Positions 36,373 to 44,693 of a stretch of DNA of 64,000 bases are shown in pieces. The stretch's first letter is position 1. Every line of letters begins with the position of its first letter. The DNA is taken from NCBI GenBank assembly GCA_030625885.1, contig DAOUPZ010000013.1, positions 1-64,000 of the forward strand, given 5' to 3'. The position numbers and the translations under genes are program-made. This stretch comes from Clostridia bacterium. GTDB lineage: Bacteria > Bacillota > DAOUPZ01. The notes under the pieces were generated by a model. It ran no database searches. It had not been told where the DNA came from and was given only the letters and a program-made list of their open reading frames with translations.

Positions 36373-37047
36373 ATGGTAGATGGGATGATGAGAGACAAGT
36401 TAAATAAAGAAAACTATTCTGAGGTTGTTATTGCGTATGTCAAAGAAAAAATTATTACTGGCAAATATGCTGAAGGCGCTCATATTTTGGAAACCGAGCT
36501 TGCCAGGGAACTTGGGATAAGCAGGGCCCCTGTCAGGGAAGGAATCAGGGAATTACAGAATGAAGGGATCATTGAATTAATTCCAAGAAAAGGTAATTAC
36601 GTCGTAACATTTACAGCCAAAGAGAAAAAGGAAATTTTGGATGTCAGGTTAACACTGGAAGAAGAGATGCTTGCCATTTTGATAAGAGAGAATAAGCTTG
36701 CTGAATCTGATTATATGCGTCTGATGGAAATAATAGATGAGATGGTCAAAATGGTTCAAGATGAAAGTGATATGAAGCAAAAAGCCATCATCATGAGCAA
36801 GAAAGACATAGAATTTCATAAATATCTTTGGAAAAAATCTGAAAGTAATATCAGGAGTGGCATTCTAGAAAAACTTCATTTCCAGCTTCAGATGGCAATG
36901 ATATTTGATAATGAGATGAGTGCGGATTTGGAGATGTCGGCGAAAGAACACTATGATATTATTGAGTGCATGAAAAGGAGAGATTTAGAAGACTGTAAAA
37001 AAGCATTAAGAAAACATGTGATTTTATGTCGTCGTTCAAAGGCCTAA
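36373..37047 (+). CDS. GntR-family transcriptional regulator, FCD type (copy 2)
   Basis: 224 residues, same length as copy 1 and collinear with it without obvious gaps. Winged HTH (VIAYVKEKIITGKYAEGAHI, LARELGISRAPVREGIREL, GIIELIPRKGNYV); FCD domain with VRLTLEEEMLAILIRE, DIEFHKYLW and EHYDIIECM. It lies 32 bases upstream of the M20 amidohydrolase and probably shares its transcript. HTH recognition helices differ slightly between the copies (ISRGPVREGIKE versus ISRAPVREGIRE), so both may read the same operator while sensing different ligands. Confidence 0.92.
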   Translation: MVDGMMRDKLNKENYSEVVIAYVKEKIITGKYAEGAHILETELARELGISRAPVREGIRELQNEGIIELIPRKGNYVVTFTAKEKKEILDVRLTLEEEMLAILIRENKLAESDYMRLMEIIDEMVKMVQDESDMKQKAIIMSKKDIEFHKYLWKKSESNIRSGILEKLHFQLQMAMIFDNEMSADLEMSAKEHYDIIECMKRRDLEDCKKALRKHVILCRRSKA

Positions 37048-37079
37048 GGAAAACGCTCAATTAGGAAAGAGGTTTGATC

Positions 37080-38264
37080 ATGAAAACAATCATAGACATC
37101 AAAAAAGAAGTAATGGATTTAAATGAGGAATTGATTGATTTAAGAAGAGATTTTCATAGGCATCCAGAGCTTGGCTATCAAGAGTTCAGAACCTCCAAAA
37201 TTGTCAAAGAATATCTTGAAAACCTGGGGATAGAGACAAAAATCGTCACGGATACCGGTGTCGTAGGTCTTTTGCGAGGGGGCAAGGAAGGAAAAACCGT
37301 GCTATTAAGGGCTGATATGGATGCGCTTCCTCAGGAAGAAAAAACAGATGTGGATTACAAATCAGTTGAAGAAGGTAAAATGCATGCCTGCGGCCATGAC
37401 GGTCATACGGCTATGCTTCTGGCAGCAGCAAAAATACTGGCAAAACACCGCGATCAGCTATCAGGTAATGTCAAGTTTATCTTTCAGCCTAATGAAGAAG
37501 GGGCTGGGGCACTGAATATGATCAATGAGGGTGTTATGGAAGAACCGAAGGTTGATGCTGCCTTTGCCATCCATCTCTGGACACCCATTGAAAGCGGCAA
37601 AATTGGGATATGTGGTGGTCCGGTAATGGGAGCGTGTGAGGTTTTCGAGGTTACTGTGATGGGTAAGGGCGGACATACGTCTACCCCACATGTAGGGATA
37701 GACCCGATACTTATTGCCAGCAGCATTATTCAGGGGATCCAATCCCTGGAGACCAGAGAAACAAGTCCGCTTGCTCCCATAACCATTATGGTTGGCAGCA
37801 TCAAAGGTGGAACAGGCTGCAATATTATTGCAGATAAGGTTCAAATGGAAGGAACGATTCGGTTCCTGTTTGAAAATGAGGAAGAAGAAAAGAAAAAGCT
37901 TCTTGAAAAGTTTGAAAGAGTTGTAAAGGGAATCTGTGATGCGATGGGAACGACCTATCAACTGAAATTTATTCCAAGCAATCCGGCCGCGATTAACGAT
38001 GACAGGATGGCAGAGCTTGTAAAACAAGCGGCTAGAGAAACGCTTGAGGGAGAATGTAGTGTAACTTACAGGAATATGGCGGGAGAGGATTTTGCGGAGT
38101 TTACCCAAAGGGTTCCAGGTGTTCTTTACTTTGTGGGAACCGGAAATGAAGAAAAAGGAACGCACTATCCGCATCATCATCCCAAGTTCAATATTGATGA
38201 AGATACCTTAAAAACCGGTGTTGAAATGCATGTGCGAACCGTATTAAAGTATCTTGAAAGCTAG
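37080..38264 (+). CDS. M20-family amidohydrolase (N-acyl-amino-acid deacylase type)
   Basis: 394 residues; ATG 37080 has AGGAAAGAGG 7-8 bases upstream. Peptidase M20D/HipO-like: RRDFHRHPELGYQEFRTSKIV, LLRADMDALPQEEKTDVDY, HACGHDGHTAMLLAAAKIL (metal ligands), FIFQPNEEGAGAL (general-base Glu), a dimerisation domain (VTVMGKGGHTSTPHVGIDPI), and YRNMAGEDFAEFTQRVPG with the late metal His region HYPHHHPKF. Family members remove acyl groups from N-acyl amino acids such as hippurate, N-acetyl-cysteine or N-acetyl-diaminopimelate. In this island a deacetylase acting after the DoeA-like hydrolase is an attractive inference. Confidence 0.93.
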   Translation: MKTIIDIKKEVMDLNEELIDLRRDFHRHPELGYQEFRTSKIVKEYLENLGIETKIVTDTGVVGLLRGGKEGKTVLLRADMDALPQEEKTDVDYKSVEEGKMHACGHDGHTAMLLAAAKILAKHRDQLSGNVKFIFQPNEEGAGALNMINEGVMEEPKVDAAFAIHLWTPIESGKIGICGGPVMGACEVFEVTVMGKGGHTSTPHVGIDPILIASSIIQGIQSLETRETSPLAPITIMVGSIKGGTGCNIIADKVQMEGTIRFLFENEEEEKKKLLEKFERVVKGICDAMGTTYQLKFIPSNPAAINDDRMAELVKQAARETLEGECSVTYRNMAGEDFAEFTQRVPGVLYFVGTGNEEKGTHYPHHHPKFNIDEDTLKTGVEMHVRTVLKYLES

Positions 38265-38284
38265 TAGATTTATACATTTTTAAA

Positions 38285-38337
38285 GTCGACTGTGTCGGCA
38301 GTAGACAGAGAGTCGACAGTATGTGAGGCGTTATAAT
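38285..38337 (+). promoter_or_regulatory. GntR-type operators and -10 box before the aldehyde oxidoreductase gene
   Basis: GTCGAC cores at 38285-38290 and 38312-38317 with an imperfect TGTCGGCA between. TATAAT at 38332-38337 has no good -35 at normal spacing; the second GTCGAC lies where a -35 would be. Transcription from here would give a leader of only ~15 bases before the ATG at 38359. Confidence 0.6.
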
Positions 38338-38358
38338 CTAATATTAGGGGGGGGAGTC

Positions 38359-40287
38359 ATGCAGTTATTTCCAGATGCGACAATACTAGATGTAGACTTA
38401 AGTAGTGGTCATATTACCAAAAGAACATTACCGGGGTCAACCTATCGTTTGTATCCAGGCGGTTCAGCCCTGGGGCTGTACCTTTTAATGCAGGAGATGG
38501 ATCCAAAAGTTGATCCGCTGTCTCCGGACAATATGTTGATATTTTCCGTTTCAGCACTGACCGGTTTACCAATGGCGGGTCTGAGTCGGGTGGTGGTCAC
38601 CACCAAAAGCCCGCTCACTGGAACCATTGGTGACAGCCAGGCGGGAGGATTCTTTCCAGTACATATGAAAGGGAACGGCTATGATTCGATTATGATCAGG
38701 GGTAAAGCCGAAAAGCCAGTGTATTTATACATCAATGGTGATAATGTTCAAATTAAAGATGCATCTAACGTTTGGGGTAAGGTAACCGGTGATGCGGAAA
38801 AGGTCATCCGGGAAGAGATTAATAATGAAAAAGTAGAAATCGCCCAAATCGGACCAGGTGGCGAAAACATGGTAAGGTATGCTGCCATTATCAACATGTG
38901 CAACCGGGCCAATGGGAGAAATGGTACGGGAGCCGTTATGGGTTCTAAAAACTTGAAAGCAGTGGTTGTTAATAAAACCAAAGCGCAACAGCCCGATGAT
39001 AAAGAAGGCTTTAAAAAGCTTGCCGGTTCTGTAAAGAAACAACTGGAAAACAATCCTGGCGTTGCCGGGCTTGGCAAGTATGGAACAGCCGGTGATGTTG
39101 TTGGCTTTAATGACGAAGGATTTTTAGCAACCGAAAACTGGACACGCAGTTATTTTCCGGAAGGCGCTCAAGACATTGATGGGGCAACCCTATATGACAC
39201 GATCTTAAAAGAACGGGATACGTGTTATGCCTGTCCGGTAAAGTGTAAACGGGTAGTCGAAATTCCTGGTGTCGTCGATCCACTGTATGGCGGTCCGGAA
39301 TATGAAACACTTTGTATGTTGGGATCTTATTGTGGGATAAAAGATATGCAGGCCGTTGTTGTCGGAAACCAGCTTTGCAACATGTACGGGCTGGATACGA
39401 TGTCCTGCGGTGCCACCATTGCGTTTGCCATGGAATGTTATGAAAAAGGGCTCATTACAGATCAAGATACCGATGGCCTGAAACTGAATTTTGGCAATAG
39501 CGAAGTACTCGCACCGCTGATTGAAAAGATTGCTAAACGGGATGGCTTTGGTCATCTATTAGCCGAAGGCAGCAAGCGTGTCGCTGATAAAATCGGCAAT
39601 GGCGCCGATGCATTCTTCATGGGCGTCAAAGGTCAGGAACTTCCAGCACATATGCCGCAGTACAAACCGGCGCTAGGTATGGTTTATGCTGCTAATCCGT
39701 TTGGCGCGGATCATCAATCCAGCGAACATGATCCTTTCCTGGTGATGCCGCCGGACAGTCAGGAACGGGTAAATATTGCCAAGATTGGTACACATGCGGA
39801 TTATGATAATCCATTTGTGATTGATGAGGACAAGGTTAGATTTGCATTTGACAGTCAATGCTTCTTTTCCATAACGGACACACTGTGTTTGTGCCAATTT
39901 GTGTGGGGACCCTGTTGGAGCTTGTACGGTCCTTCGGAACTTGTTGAATTGTGTAAGACTGGTCTAGGTTGGGATACCTCCATCTTTGAATTGATGCGAG
40001 TGGGGGAACGAAGAATTAACATGATGCGTTTCTTTAACGCCCAAGTTGGATTTAGCAAAAAAGATGACAAGCTGCCGAAGCGAATCTTTGAGCCGATTCC
40101 TACCGGTCCTGCTAAGGGGACTCAGTTGGATGAGAAGAAATTCTACGAAGCAATGGATCTATACTATGCCTTTGCCGGCTGGGATGTAGAAACCGGTAAC
40201 CCAACGGATATTAACATGCGAAAATTATCGCTGGGTTGGCTGGTAGAAAAGTATAAAAAAACGGCAACAAGAGAAAAAGAGATATAG
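38359..40287 (+). CDS. Tungsten-type aldehyde:ferredoxin oxidoreductase family enzyme
   Basis: 642 residues; ATG 38359 directly follows AGGGGGGGGAG. An upstream in-frame start at 38323 is rejected because it overlaps the -10 box. AOR family: YPGGSALGLYLLMQEM, LTGLPMAGLSRVVVTTKSPLTG (pterin-binding N-domain), NGRNGTGAVMGSKNLKAVVV. The 4Fe-4S cysteines are CYACPVKCKR plus a distal Cys in DTLCLCQF. Such enzymes oxidise aldehydes to acids, reducing ferredoxin, with a bis-pyranopterin tungsten or molybdenum centre. The related gene immediately downstream is 11 bases away. In the island it could oxidise an aldehyde made during side-chain breakdown; substrate unknown. Confidence 0.92.
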   Translation: MQLFPDATILDVDLSSGHITKRTLPGSTYRLYPGGSALGLYLLMQEMDPKVDPLSPDNMLIFSVSALTGLPMAGLSRVVVTTKSPLTGTIGDSQAGGFFPVHMKGNGYDSIMIRGKAEKPVYLYINGDNVQIKDASNVWGKVTGDAEKVIREEINNEKVEIAQIGPGGENMVRYAAIINMCNRANGRNGTGAVMGSKNLKAVVVNKTKAQQPDDKEGFKKLAGSVKKQLENNPGVAGLGKYGTAGDVVGFNDEGFLATENWTRSYFPEGAQDIDGATLYDTILKERDTCYACPVKCKRVVEIPGVVDPLYGGPEYETLCMLGSYCGIKDMQAVVVGNQLCNMYGLDTMSCGATIAFAMECYEKGLITDQDTDGLKLNFGNSEVLAPLIEKIAKRDGFGHLLAEGSKRVADKIGNGADAFFMGVKGQELPAHMPQYKPALGMVYAANPFGADHQSSEHDPFLVMPPDSQERVNIAKIGTHADYDNPFVIDEDKVRFAFDSQCFFSITDTLCLCQFVWGPCWSLYGPSELVELCKTGLGWDTSIFELMRVGERRINMMRFFNAQVGFSKKDDKLPKRIFEPIPTGPAKGTQLDEKKFYEAMDLYYAFAGWDVETGNPTDINMRKLSLGWLVEKYKKTATREKEI

Positions 40288-40298
40288 GAGGGAATACA

Positions 40299-41528
40299 AT
40301 GAAAATTGAAAAACTAACTGATATTGATGGATTATTGCGAAAACACGAGGATTATCGTTCAAGATGTCTTAACCTGATTGCTTCGGAAAACTATGCGAGT
40401 GATAAGGTCAGAAGCTATCTTAGCGGTGACTTTAGCAACCGGTATGGTTGTTATGTTGGAATGGACCTGGATGATAGAGAATATACGGGTAATAAATATA
40501 TCAATGAATTTGAAAAAGCAACGCAGGAACTTGTCAAAGAGGTATTTGGCGGCAAGTATGCCGATCTTAGACCCATCGGCGGTCATATGGCAGGGATGTC
40601 AGTTGTATTGGCACTGCTAGAACCGGGTGACTTGGTGATTGAAGTGCATCTTAAAGATTGGGGTCATGGCCTGGTCGGTCCCATGTGTGAACTGAGACAA
40701 TTTGATGAAACCATCAATGTAGAATACATGAAGTTTGATGAAAACGGGGCTGTTGATACGAAAGCACTGCAAAAAATGGCGGCTGAATTAAAGCCCAAAT
40801 TAATTGTCTTCGGTGGTTCCGGAACACTTTTCCCTGAACCTATTAAAGAACTGAAGGAAATTGCGGACCGGGAAAATATTTTATTGGCGTATGATGCATC
40901 CCATGTAACCGGGTTGATTGCATCCGGTGTATTCCCCAATCCCCTCGAAGAAGGGGTAGATGTGATGTTTGGCAGTACCCATAAATCATTCCCCGGTCCA
41001 CAAGGCGGATTTGTGGTATCCGACAACAAGGAATTGATGGAAAAGATCGGGAATGCGCTTTCTCCATCATTGGTTACCAGCCATCATTTGAACCGCCTGC
41101 CAGCATTTGCTGCATCCCTTTTGGAGATTAAATCGTTTGGTAAAGCATATGGTGAGCAGGTTGTCAGAAACTCAATGGCGCTTGCAAAAGCTATGGCTAA
41201 GGAAGGATTTAAGGTCAAAGGCGCCGCAAGAGGTTATACTGAATCACACTTGATTTTGGTTAATGTCGGCGGGTTTGTTGATGAAGCGCCGGGAAAATTA
41301 TTGGAAAAAGCCGGCATTTTATGCTCGGATGATTTCTCCGGTAGTGCACCCGAAGTTAGAATCGGCACGCCTGAATCAACCCGCAGAGGCATGAAGGAAG
41401 AAGATATGCAGGCAATCGCTCAATTCTTCAAGCGCGTTCTGATTGATAAGGAAGATCCGGAATCCGTATTAAAAGATGTCGAAACATTTGCTTTAAAATT
41501 CCCCGATTATGAATACGCATTTAAGTAA
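40299..41528 (+). CDS. Serine hydroxymethyltransferase-like PLP enzyme (paralogue)
   Basis: 409 residues, AGGAGGG before the ATG, 11 bases after the AOR gene. Fold type I PLP enzyme of the SHMT group: LNLIASENYASDKVRSYLSG, ADLRPIGGHMAGM, YDASHVTGLIASGVFPNPL, and the lysine for PLP at Lys229 in GSTHKSFPGPQGG. It is diverged from housekeeping GlyA: there is no normal YAEGYPGKRYY segment (here FSNRYGCYVGMDLDDREYTG), and it sits in a catabolic island. SHMT-like paralogues act on glycine, alpha-methylserine or beta-hydroxy amino acids, with or without folate. A glycine- or serine-yielding step would feed the Grd-type reductase, but this is inference. Confidence 0.88.
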   Translation: MKIEKLTDIDGLLRKHEDYRSRCLNLIASENYASDKVRSYLSGDFSNRYGCYVGMDLDDREYTGNKYINEFEKATQELVKEVFGGKYADLRPIGGHMAGMSVVLALLEPGDLVIEVHLKDWGHGLVGPMCELRQFDETINVEYMKFDENGAVDTKALQKMAAELKPKLIVFGGSGTLFPEPIKELKEIADRENILLAYDASHVTGLIASGVFPNPLEEGVDVMFGSTHKSFPGPQGGFVVSDNKELMEKIGNALSPSLVTSHHLNRLPAFAASLLEIKSFGKAYGEQVVRNSMALAKAMAKEGFKVKGAARGYTESHLILVNVGGFVDEAPGKLLEKAGILCSDDFSGSAPEVRIGTPESTRRGMKEEDMQAIAQFFKRVLIDKEDPESVLKDVETFALKFPDYEYAFK

Positions 41529-41734
41529 AAATTAAAAGGAATTGAAATAAGTTTTGCTTATATGAAAGCATATATGTTTTCTATATAATAACTAGACAAT
41601 ATTTATGTTATCAATTTTTGCAATACTACTTTTGTTGCACAAGTGGGGGGTGATTTCAAAAGTATCAGCCATAATAAATTAGCTTATTGAGGTCATTGCA
41701 GCATAAAAACCAAAAGAGAAAGTGAGGAGTTAAA

Positions 41735-42904
41735 ATGTTAGCATTTGAAAAATCCGAGTATCTGGAAAGAGTTAAAAAAGTGAAGGAAAGAATGGTAGAA
41801 CAAGGGATAGATGTTATATTGGCTTCTGATCCCGCGAATATTTGTTATTTAACTGGGTTTGAGGGATGGTCATTTTATGTTCATCAGACAGTAATCGTCG
41901 CATTAGATGAAGAACAGCCGACGATTATCATTAGAGGACAAGATTCTTTTGGCGCTGAACTCACAACCTGGTTAGATAAAGAAAATATCATTCCTTATCC
42001 TGACTTCTATGTAAATAATTCAGTTCAACATACCATGGATTTTGTGTCTGATATTTTAATCAAGAAAGGCCTTGGCAACAAGACAATCGGTGTAGAAAAG
42101 GAAGGGTTCTATTTCTCAATGCTTTGCGGTGAAAGAATAGAAAAAGGACTTCCCGATGCTAAGATTGTCGACTCAGATTATCTTGTGAACTGGGTTAAAT
42201 TGATAAAATCTGATAACGAGATAGCATGTATCAGAAAAGCAGCAACAATATCTGAAAAAGTTATGCGAACGGTTATTGATAAAATCGCAGTAGGGGTAAG
42301 ACAGTGTGATGTTGCAGCGGCTGCTTATCAAGCTCAGGTCAGTGGTACAGACGAGTATGGCGGAGAATTTTCTGCAATGTTCCCATTTATGTCTGCTGGG
42401 CAGCGGTCAAGTGCCTGCCACCTTCCCTGGACGGATCAACCGTATAAAAAAGGAGAATCACTCATATTTGAATTCTCCGGTGTGCATAAGCGATACCACT
42501 CTCCTTTAGCGAGAACCATTTCCCTTGGCGAACCTTCTCAAAAGCTTAATGACTCTGCAAATGTCGTTATCGAAGGCTTGGAAGCCGCTCTAGCTGCTGT
42601 AAAACCGGGTGCAGCTTGTGAGGATGTAGAAAAAGCATGGAATCAAGTCATTACCAAATATGGTATTATCAAAGATTCGCGAATTGGTTATTCCATTGGT
42701 TTGAATTTCCCACCAAACTGGGGTGAAAATTCCTGTAATCTTAGACCTGGGGACAAGACAGTTCTTCAGCCTAATATGACATTTCATATGATACCGGGTG
42801 TCTGGATGGACGACTTTGGCATTCACTTTAGTGAAACTTTCAGAGTCACTGAAAATGGCTGTGAAACAATGGCTAATTTCCCACGTGAGTTGTTTATCAA
42901 ATAA
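41735..42904 (+). CDS. M24-fold hydrolase of the ectoine hydrolase (DoeA)/creatinase type
   Basis: 389 residues, AGTGAGGAG before the ATG. Two-domain pita-bread enzyme: N-domain (YLERVKKVKERMVEQGIDVI, CYLTGFEGWSFYVHQTVIV), catalytic domain (EYGGEFSAMFPFMSAG, CHLPWTDQPY, KRYHSPLARTISLG, GYSIGLNFPPNWGE, LRPGDKTVLQPNMTFHMIPG, HFSETFRVTENG). Those strings follow DoeA, which opens the ectoine ring to N-acetyl-diaminobutyrate, more closely than creatinase or prolidase. The prolidase metal site is broken: the first Asp is replaced in LIFEFSG and the second by Pro in YHSPLART. His229 occupies the place of creatinase's catalytic His. So a metal-independent C-N hydrolase is expected. Substrate inferred, not proven: ectoine, creatine or a related cyclic/amidino compound. 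Confidence 0.85.
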   Translation: MLAFEKSEYLERVKKVKERMVEQGIDVILASDPANICYLTGFEGWSFYVHQTVIVALDEEQPTIIIRGQDSFGAELTTWLDKENIIPYPDFYVNNSVQHTMDFVSDILIKKGLGNKTIGVEKEGFYFSMLCGERIEKGLPDAKIVDSDYLVNWVKLIKSDNEIACIRKAATISEKVMRTVIDKIAVGVRQCDVAAAAYQAQVSGTDEYGGEFSAMFPFMSAGQRSSACHLPWTDQPYKKGESLIFEFSGVHKRYHSPLARTISLGEPSQKLNDSANVVIEGLEAALAAVKPGAACEDVEKAWNQVITKYGIIKDSRIGYSIGLNFPPNWGENSCNLRPGDKTVLQPNMTFHMIPGVWMDDFGIHFSETFRVTENGCETMANFPRELFIK

Positions 42905-42926
42905 CTGATACGAAAAGTTAAATAGG

Positions 42927-42952
42927 GCAATAACTGATGTTGTTATTGCTTT
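42927..42952 (+). terminator. Weak hairpin after the M24 hydrolase gene
   Basis: GCAATAAC / GTTATTGC, 7-base loop, followed by TTT. It lies 23 bases past the stop codon and 52 bases before the symporter start. It could be a partial terminator allowing read-through. Confidence 0.45.
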
Positions 42953-43003
42953 CCTGTGAAACAAGCCATAATAAAAAAATAATACATTATAGGAGGCGTA
43001 TCT

Positions 43004-44467
43004 ATGAATACAACTATTTTAGCAATTTTAATTGTTTATTGTGTTGGAATGATGGCGGTTGGTATATATTTTAGTAAAAAAGATTTAGAACAATCTGATT
43101 TCCTGCTTGGTGGGAAAAAGATTCCAGGATGGGCTTTAGCGTTTTCTGAAAGATCGACCTGTGAGTCTGTATGGCTTTTGATGGGCGCTACCGGCTTTGT
43201 ATATTCAACAGGTCTTTCTAGTATTTGGATATTTGTTGGTTCTTTCTTAGGGGTTGGCGGTGCATGGGTGTTCTTCTCCAAGCGGTTTATGCAGGAAACA
43301 AATAAATATAACGTTTTGACCCTTTCTGACTATCTTGCTGTAAGGTTTGGGGATAATGGTAAGGCGATAAGATGGCTTGCCAGTATTACAATCGTATGTT
43401 TCTTTATGTTCTATCTAGCCGCTCAATTTGCTGGCGCGGGCAAAACATTATTAACAACATTTGGGTTGAACCAATATACGGGTATGGTTTTGTCTGCAGT
43501 AATTGTTATTATATATGCTACTATGGGTGGATTCTTATCTGTTGTGTGGACGGATGTTATTCAAAGTTTGTTAATGGTTTTAACATTGATAGGACTACCA
43601 ATCGTTGCATTTTTCAAAATTAATGCGCAAGGTTTATCGGTAACTCATGCGCTTGCTACTGCCGGTGCAGGTATGAATTCTTGGACAGGCGGGTTATCTG
43701 GTTTTGCCGTGGTTACCTTGCTGGTGGCGAACTTCTCCTGGTTCTTTAGCTTTTTAGGCGGCCAGCCTCAATTAAGTGCTCGGTTTATGGCAATGAAGGA
43801 TGAAAAAGAAGTAACGCAAGGAAGAAATATTGGGTTAATATGGACAGTATTTGCTTATTCAGGTGTATTCCTAATTGGTCTTACGGCGATTGCATTATAC
43901 GGCCCGAATGCTTTTGCAGATGCGGAAACACTGTTACCATTTATGATCCAGGATTTATTACCACCATGGCTTGCGGGACTTTTGCTTTCCGGTATTTTGG
44001 CAGCAATGATGTCAACTTCCGATTCAGTATTGCTAGTTATTACAGGTTCTATTAGTGAAGATATTATTAATAAAGCGATGGGAGTTAAATTAAATGCAAA
44101 ACAGCTGATGAAGGTATCTCGATTAACAGTAGTAGGGGCAGGTCTATTGGGGTTAATTATTGGTATGACATCAAAATCACTGATTTATTATGTTATTAAC
44201 TGGTTTTCAGCTGGAATTGGCTGTACATTCTCGGTTGCTGTTTGTCTCGCATTCTTCTGGAAGAAAACTTCTGGGAAAGGGATCGTGGCCACTTTAGCTT
44301 CAGGATTTATCATTACTGTTATTTGGATGAGTTCACCATTGGAGGCTGTATTAACTTCCCGTGTTGTTACGTTCTTCCTGGCTGGAATCATTGGAATGGT
44401 CGTTAGTGTGTTATTCCCCGATAAAGAACAAGAATTAAGTGTTAAAGAAACAGAGCCTGCTATTTAA
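43004..44467 (+). CDS. Sodium:solute symporter (SSS family)
   Basis: 487 residues, AGGAGGCGT before the ATG. About 13 membrane segments with SSS features: YFSKKDLEQSDFLLGGKKIPGWA near the N-terminus, ATMGGFLSVVWTDVIQS (the conserved GGxxxVxxTDxxQ region), and LLSGILAAMMSTSDSVLL, holding the Na+-site serines/threonine. Family substrates include proline, pantothenate, sialic acid, choline-like osmolytes and sugars. Its place between the DoeA-like hydrolase and the GrdE/B pair makes it the probable importer of the island's substrate, driven by a Na+ gradient. Confidence 0.92.
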   Translation: MNTTILAILIVYCVGMMAVGIYFSKKDLEQSDFLLGGKKIPGWALAFSERSTCESVWLLMGATGFVYSTGLSSIWIFVGSFLGVGGAWVFFSKRFMQETNKYNVLTLSDYLAVRFGDNGKAIRWLASITIVCFFMFYLAAQFAGAGKTLLTTFGLNQYTGMVLSAVIVIIYATMGGFLSVVWTDVIQSLLMVLTLIGLPIVAFFKINAQGLSVTHALATAGAGMNSWTGGLSGFAVVTLLVANFSWFFSFLGGQPQLSARFMAMKDEKEVTQGRNIGLIWTVFAYSGVFLIGLTAIALYGPNAFADAETLLPFMIQDLLPPWLAGLLLSGILAAMMSTSDSVLLVITGSISEDIINKAMGVKLNAKQLMKVSRLTVVGAGLLGLIIGMTSKSLIYYVINWFSAGIGCTFSVAVCLAFFWKKTSGKGIVATLASGFIITVIWMSSPLEAVLTSRVVTFFLAGIIGMVVSVLFPDKEQELSVKETEPAI

Positions 44468-44508
44468 TTGATGATGTTCTATTAAATTTAAAATTAATGG
44501 TTGGTCAA

Positions 44509-44555
44509 TGATACATGGGGACATTCCTGGGAATGAGGAATGTCCCCATGTATCA
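44509..44555. repeat. Perfect 20-bp hairpin (REP-like) between symporter and grdE
   Basis: TGATACATGGGGACATTCCT, 7-base loop, exact complement. It contains the GGGGACATTCC core of the REP-A family but has its own flanks. No T tract, so a role in mRNA stability or as a REP target is more likely than termination. 44556-44693 is AT-rich leader DNA before grdE. Confidence 0.7.
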
Positions 44556-44693
44556 AACCTAAACAATTGTTAGTTAATATTTTGAAGAGCAAAAATTAAC
44601 AGGTTGTTAATTATCAATAATAGAAAATGCCATTAAAAGTATTAATAGTTAATAACAGCATTCAAGCTGTTTAAATATAAGGAGGTGGAGCTT

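Noticed and set aside
38323-38358. Upstream start for the aldehyde oxidoreductase
   Set aside because: It would overlap the TATAAT box and lacks a ribosome-binding site; ATG 38359 follows AGGGGGGGGAG.
41735-42904. Xaa-Pro aminopeptidase (pepP/pepQ)
   Set aside because: Two metal-ligand positions are replaced and the sequence strings follow the DoeA/creatinase branch.
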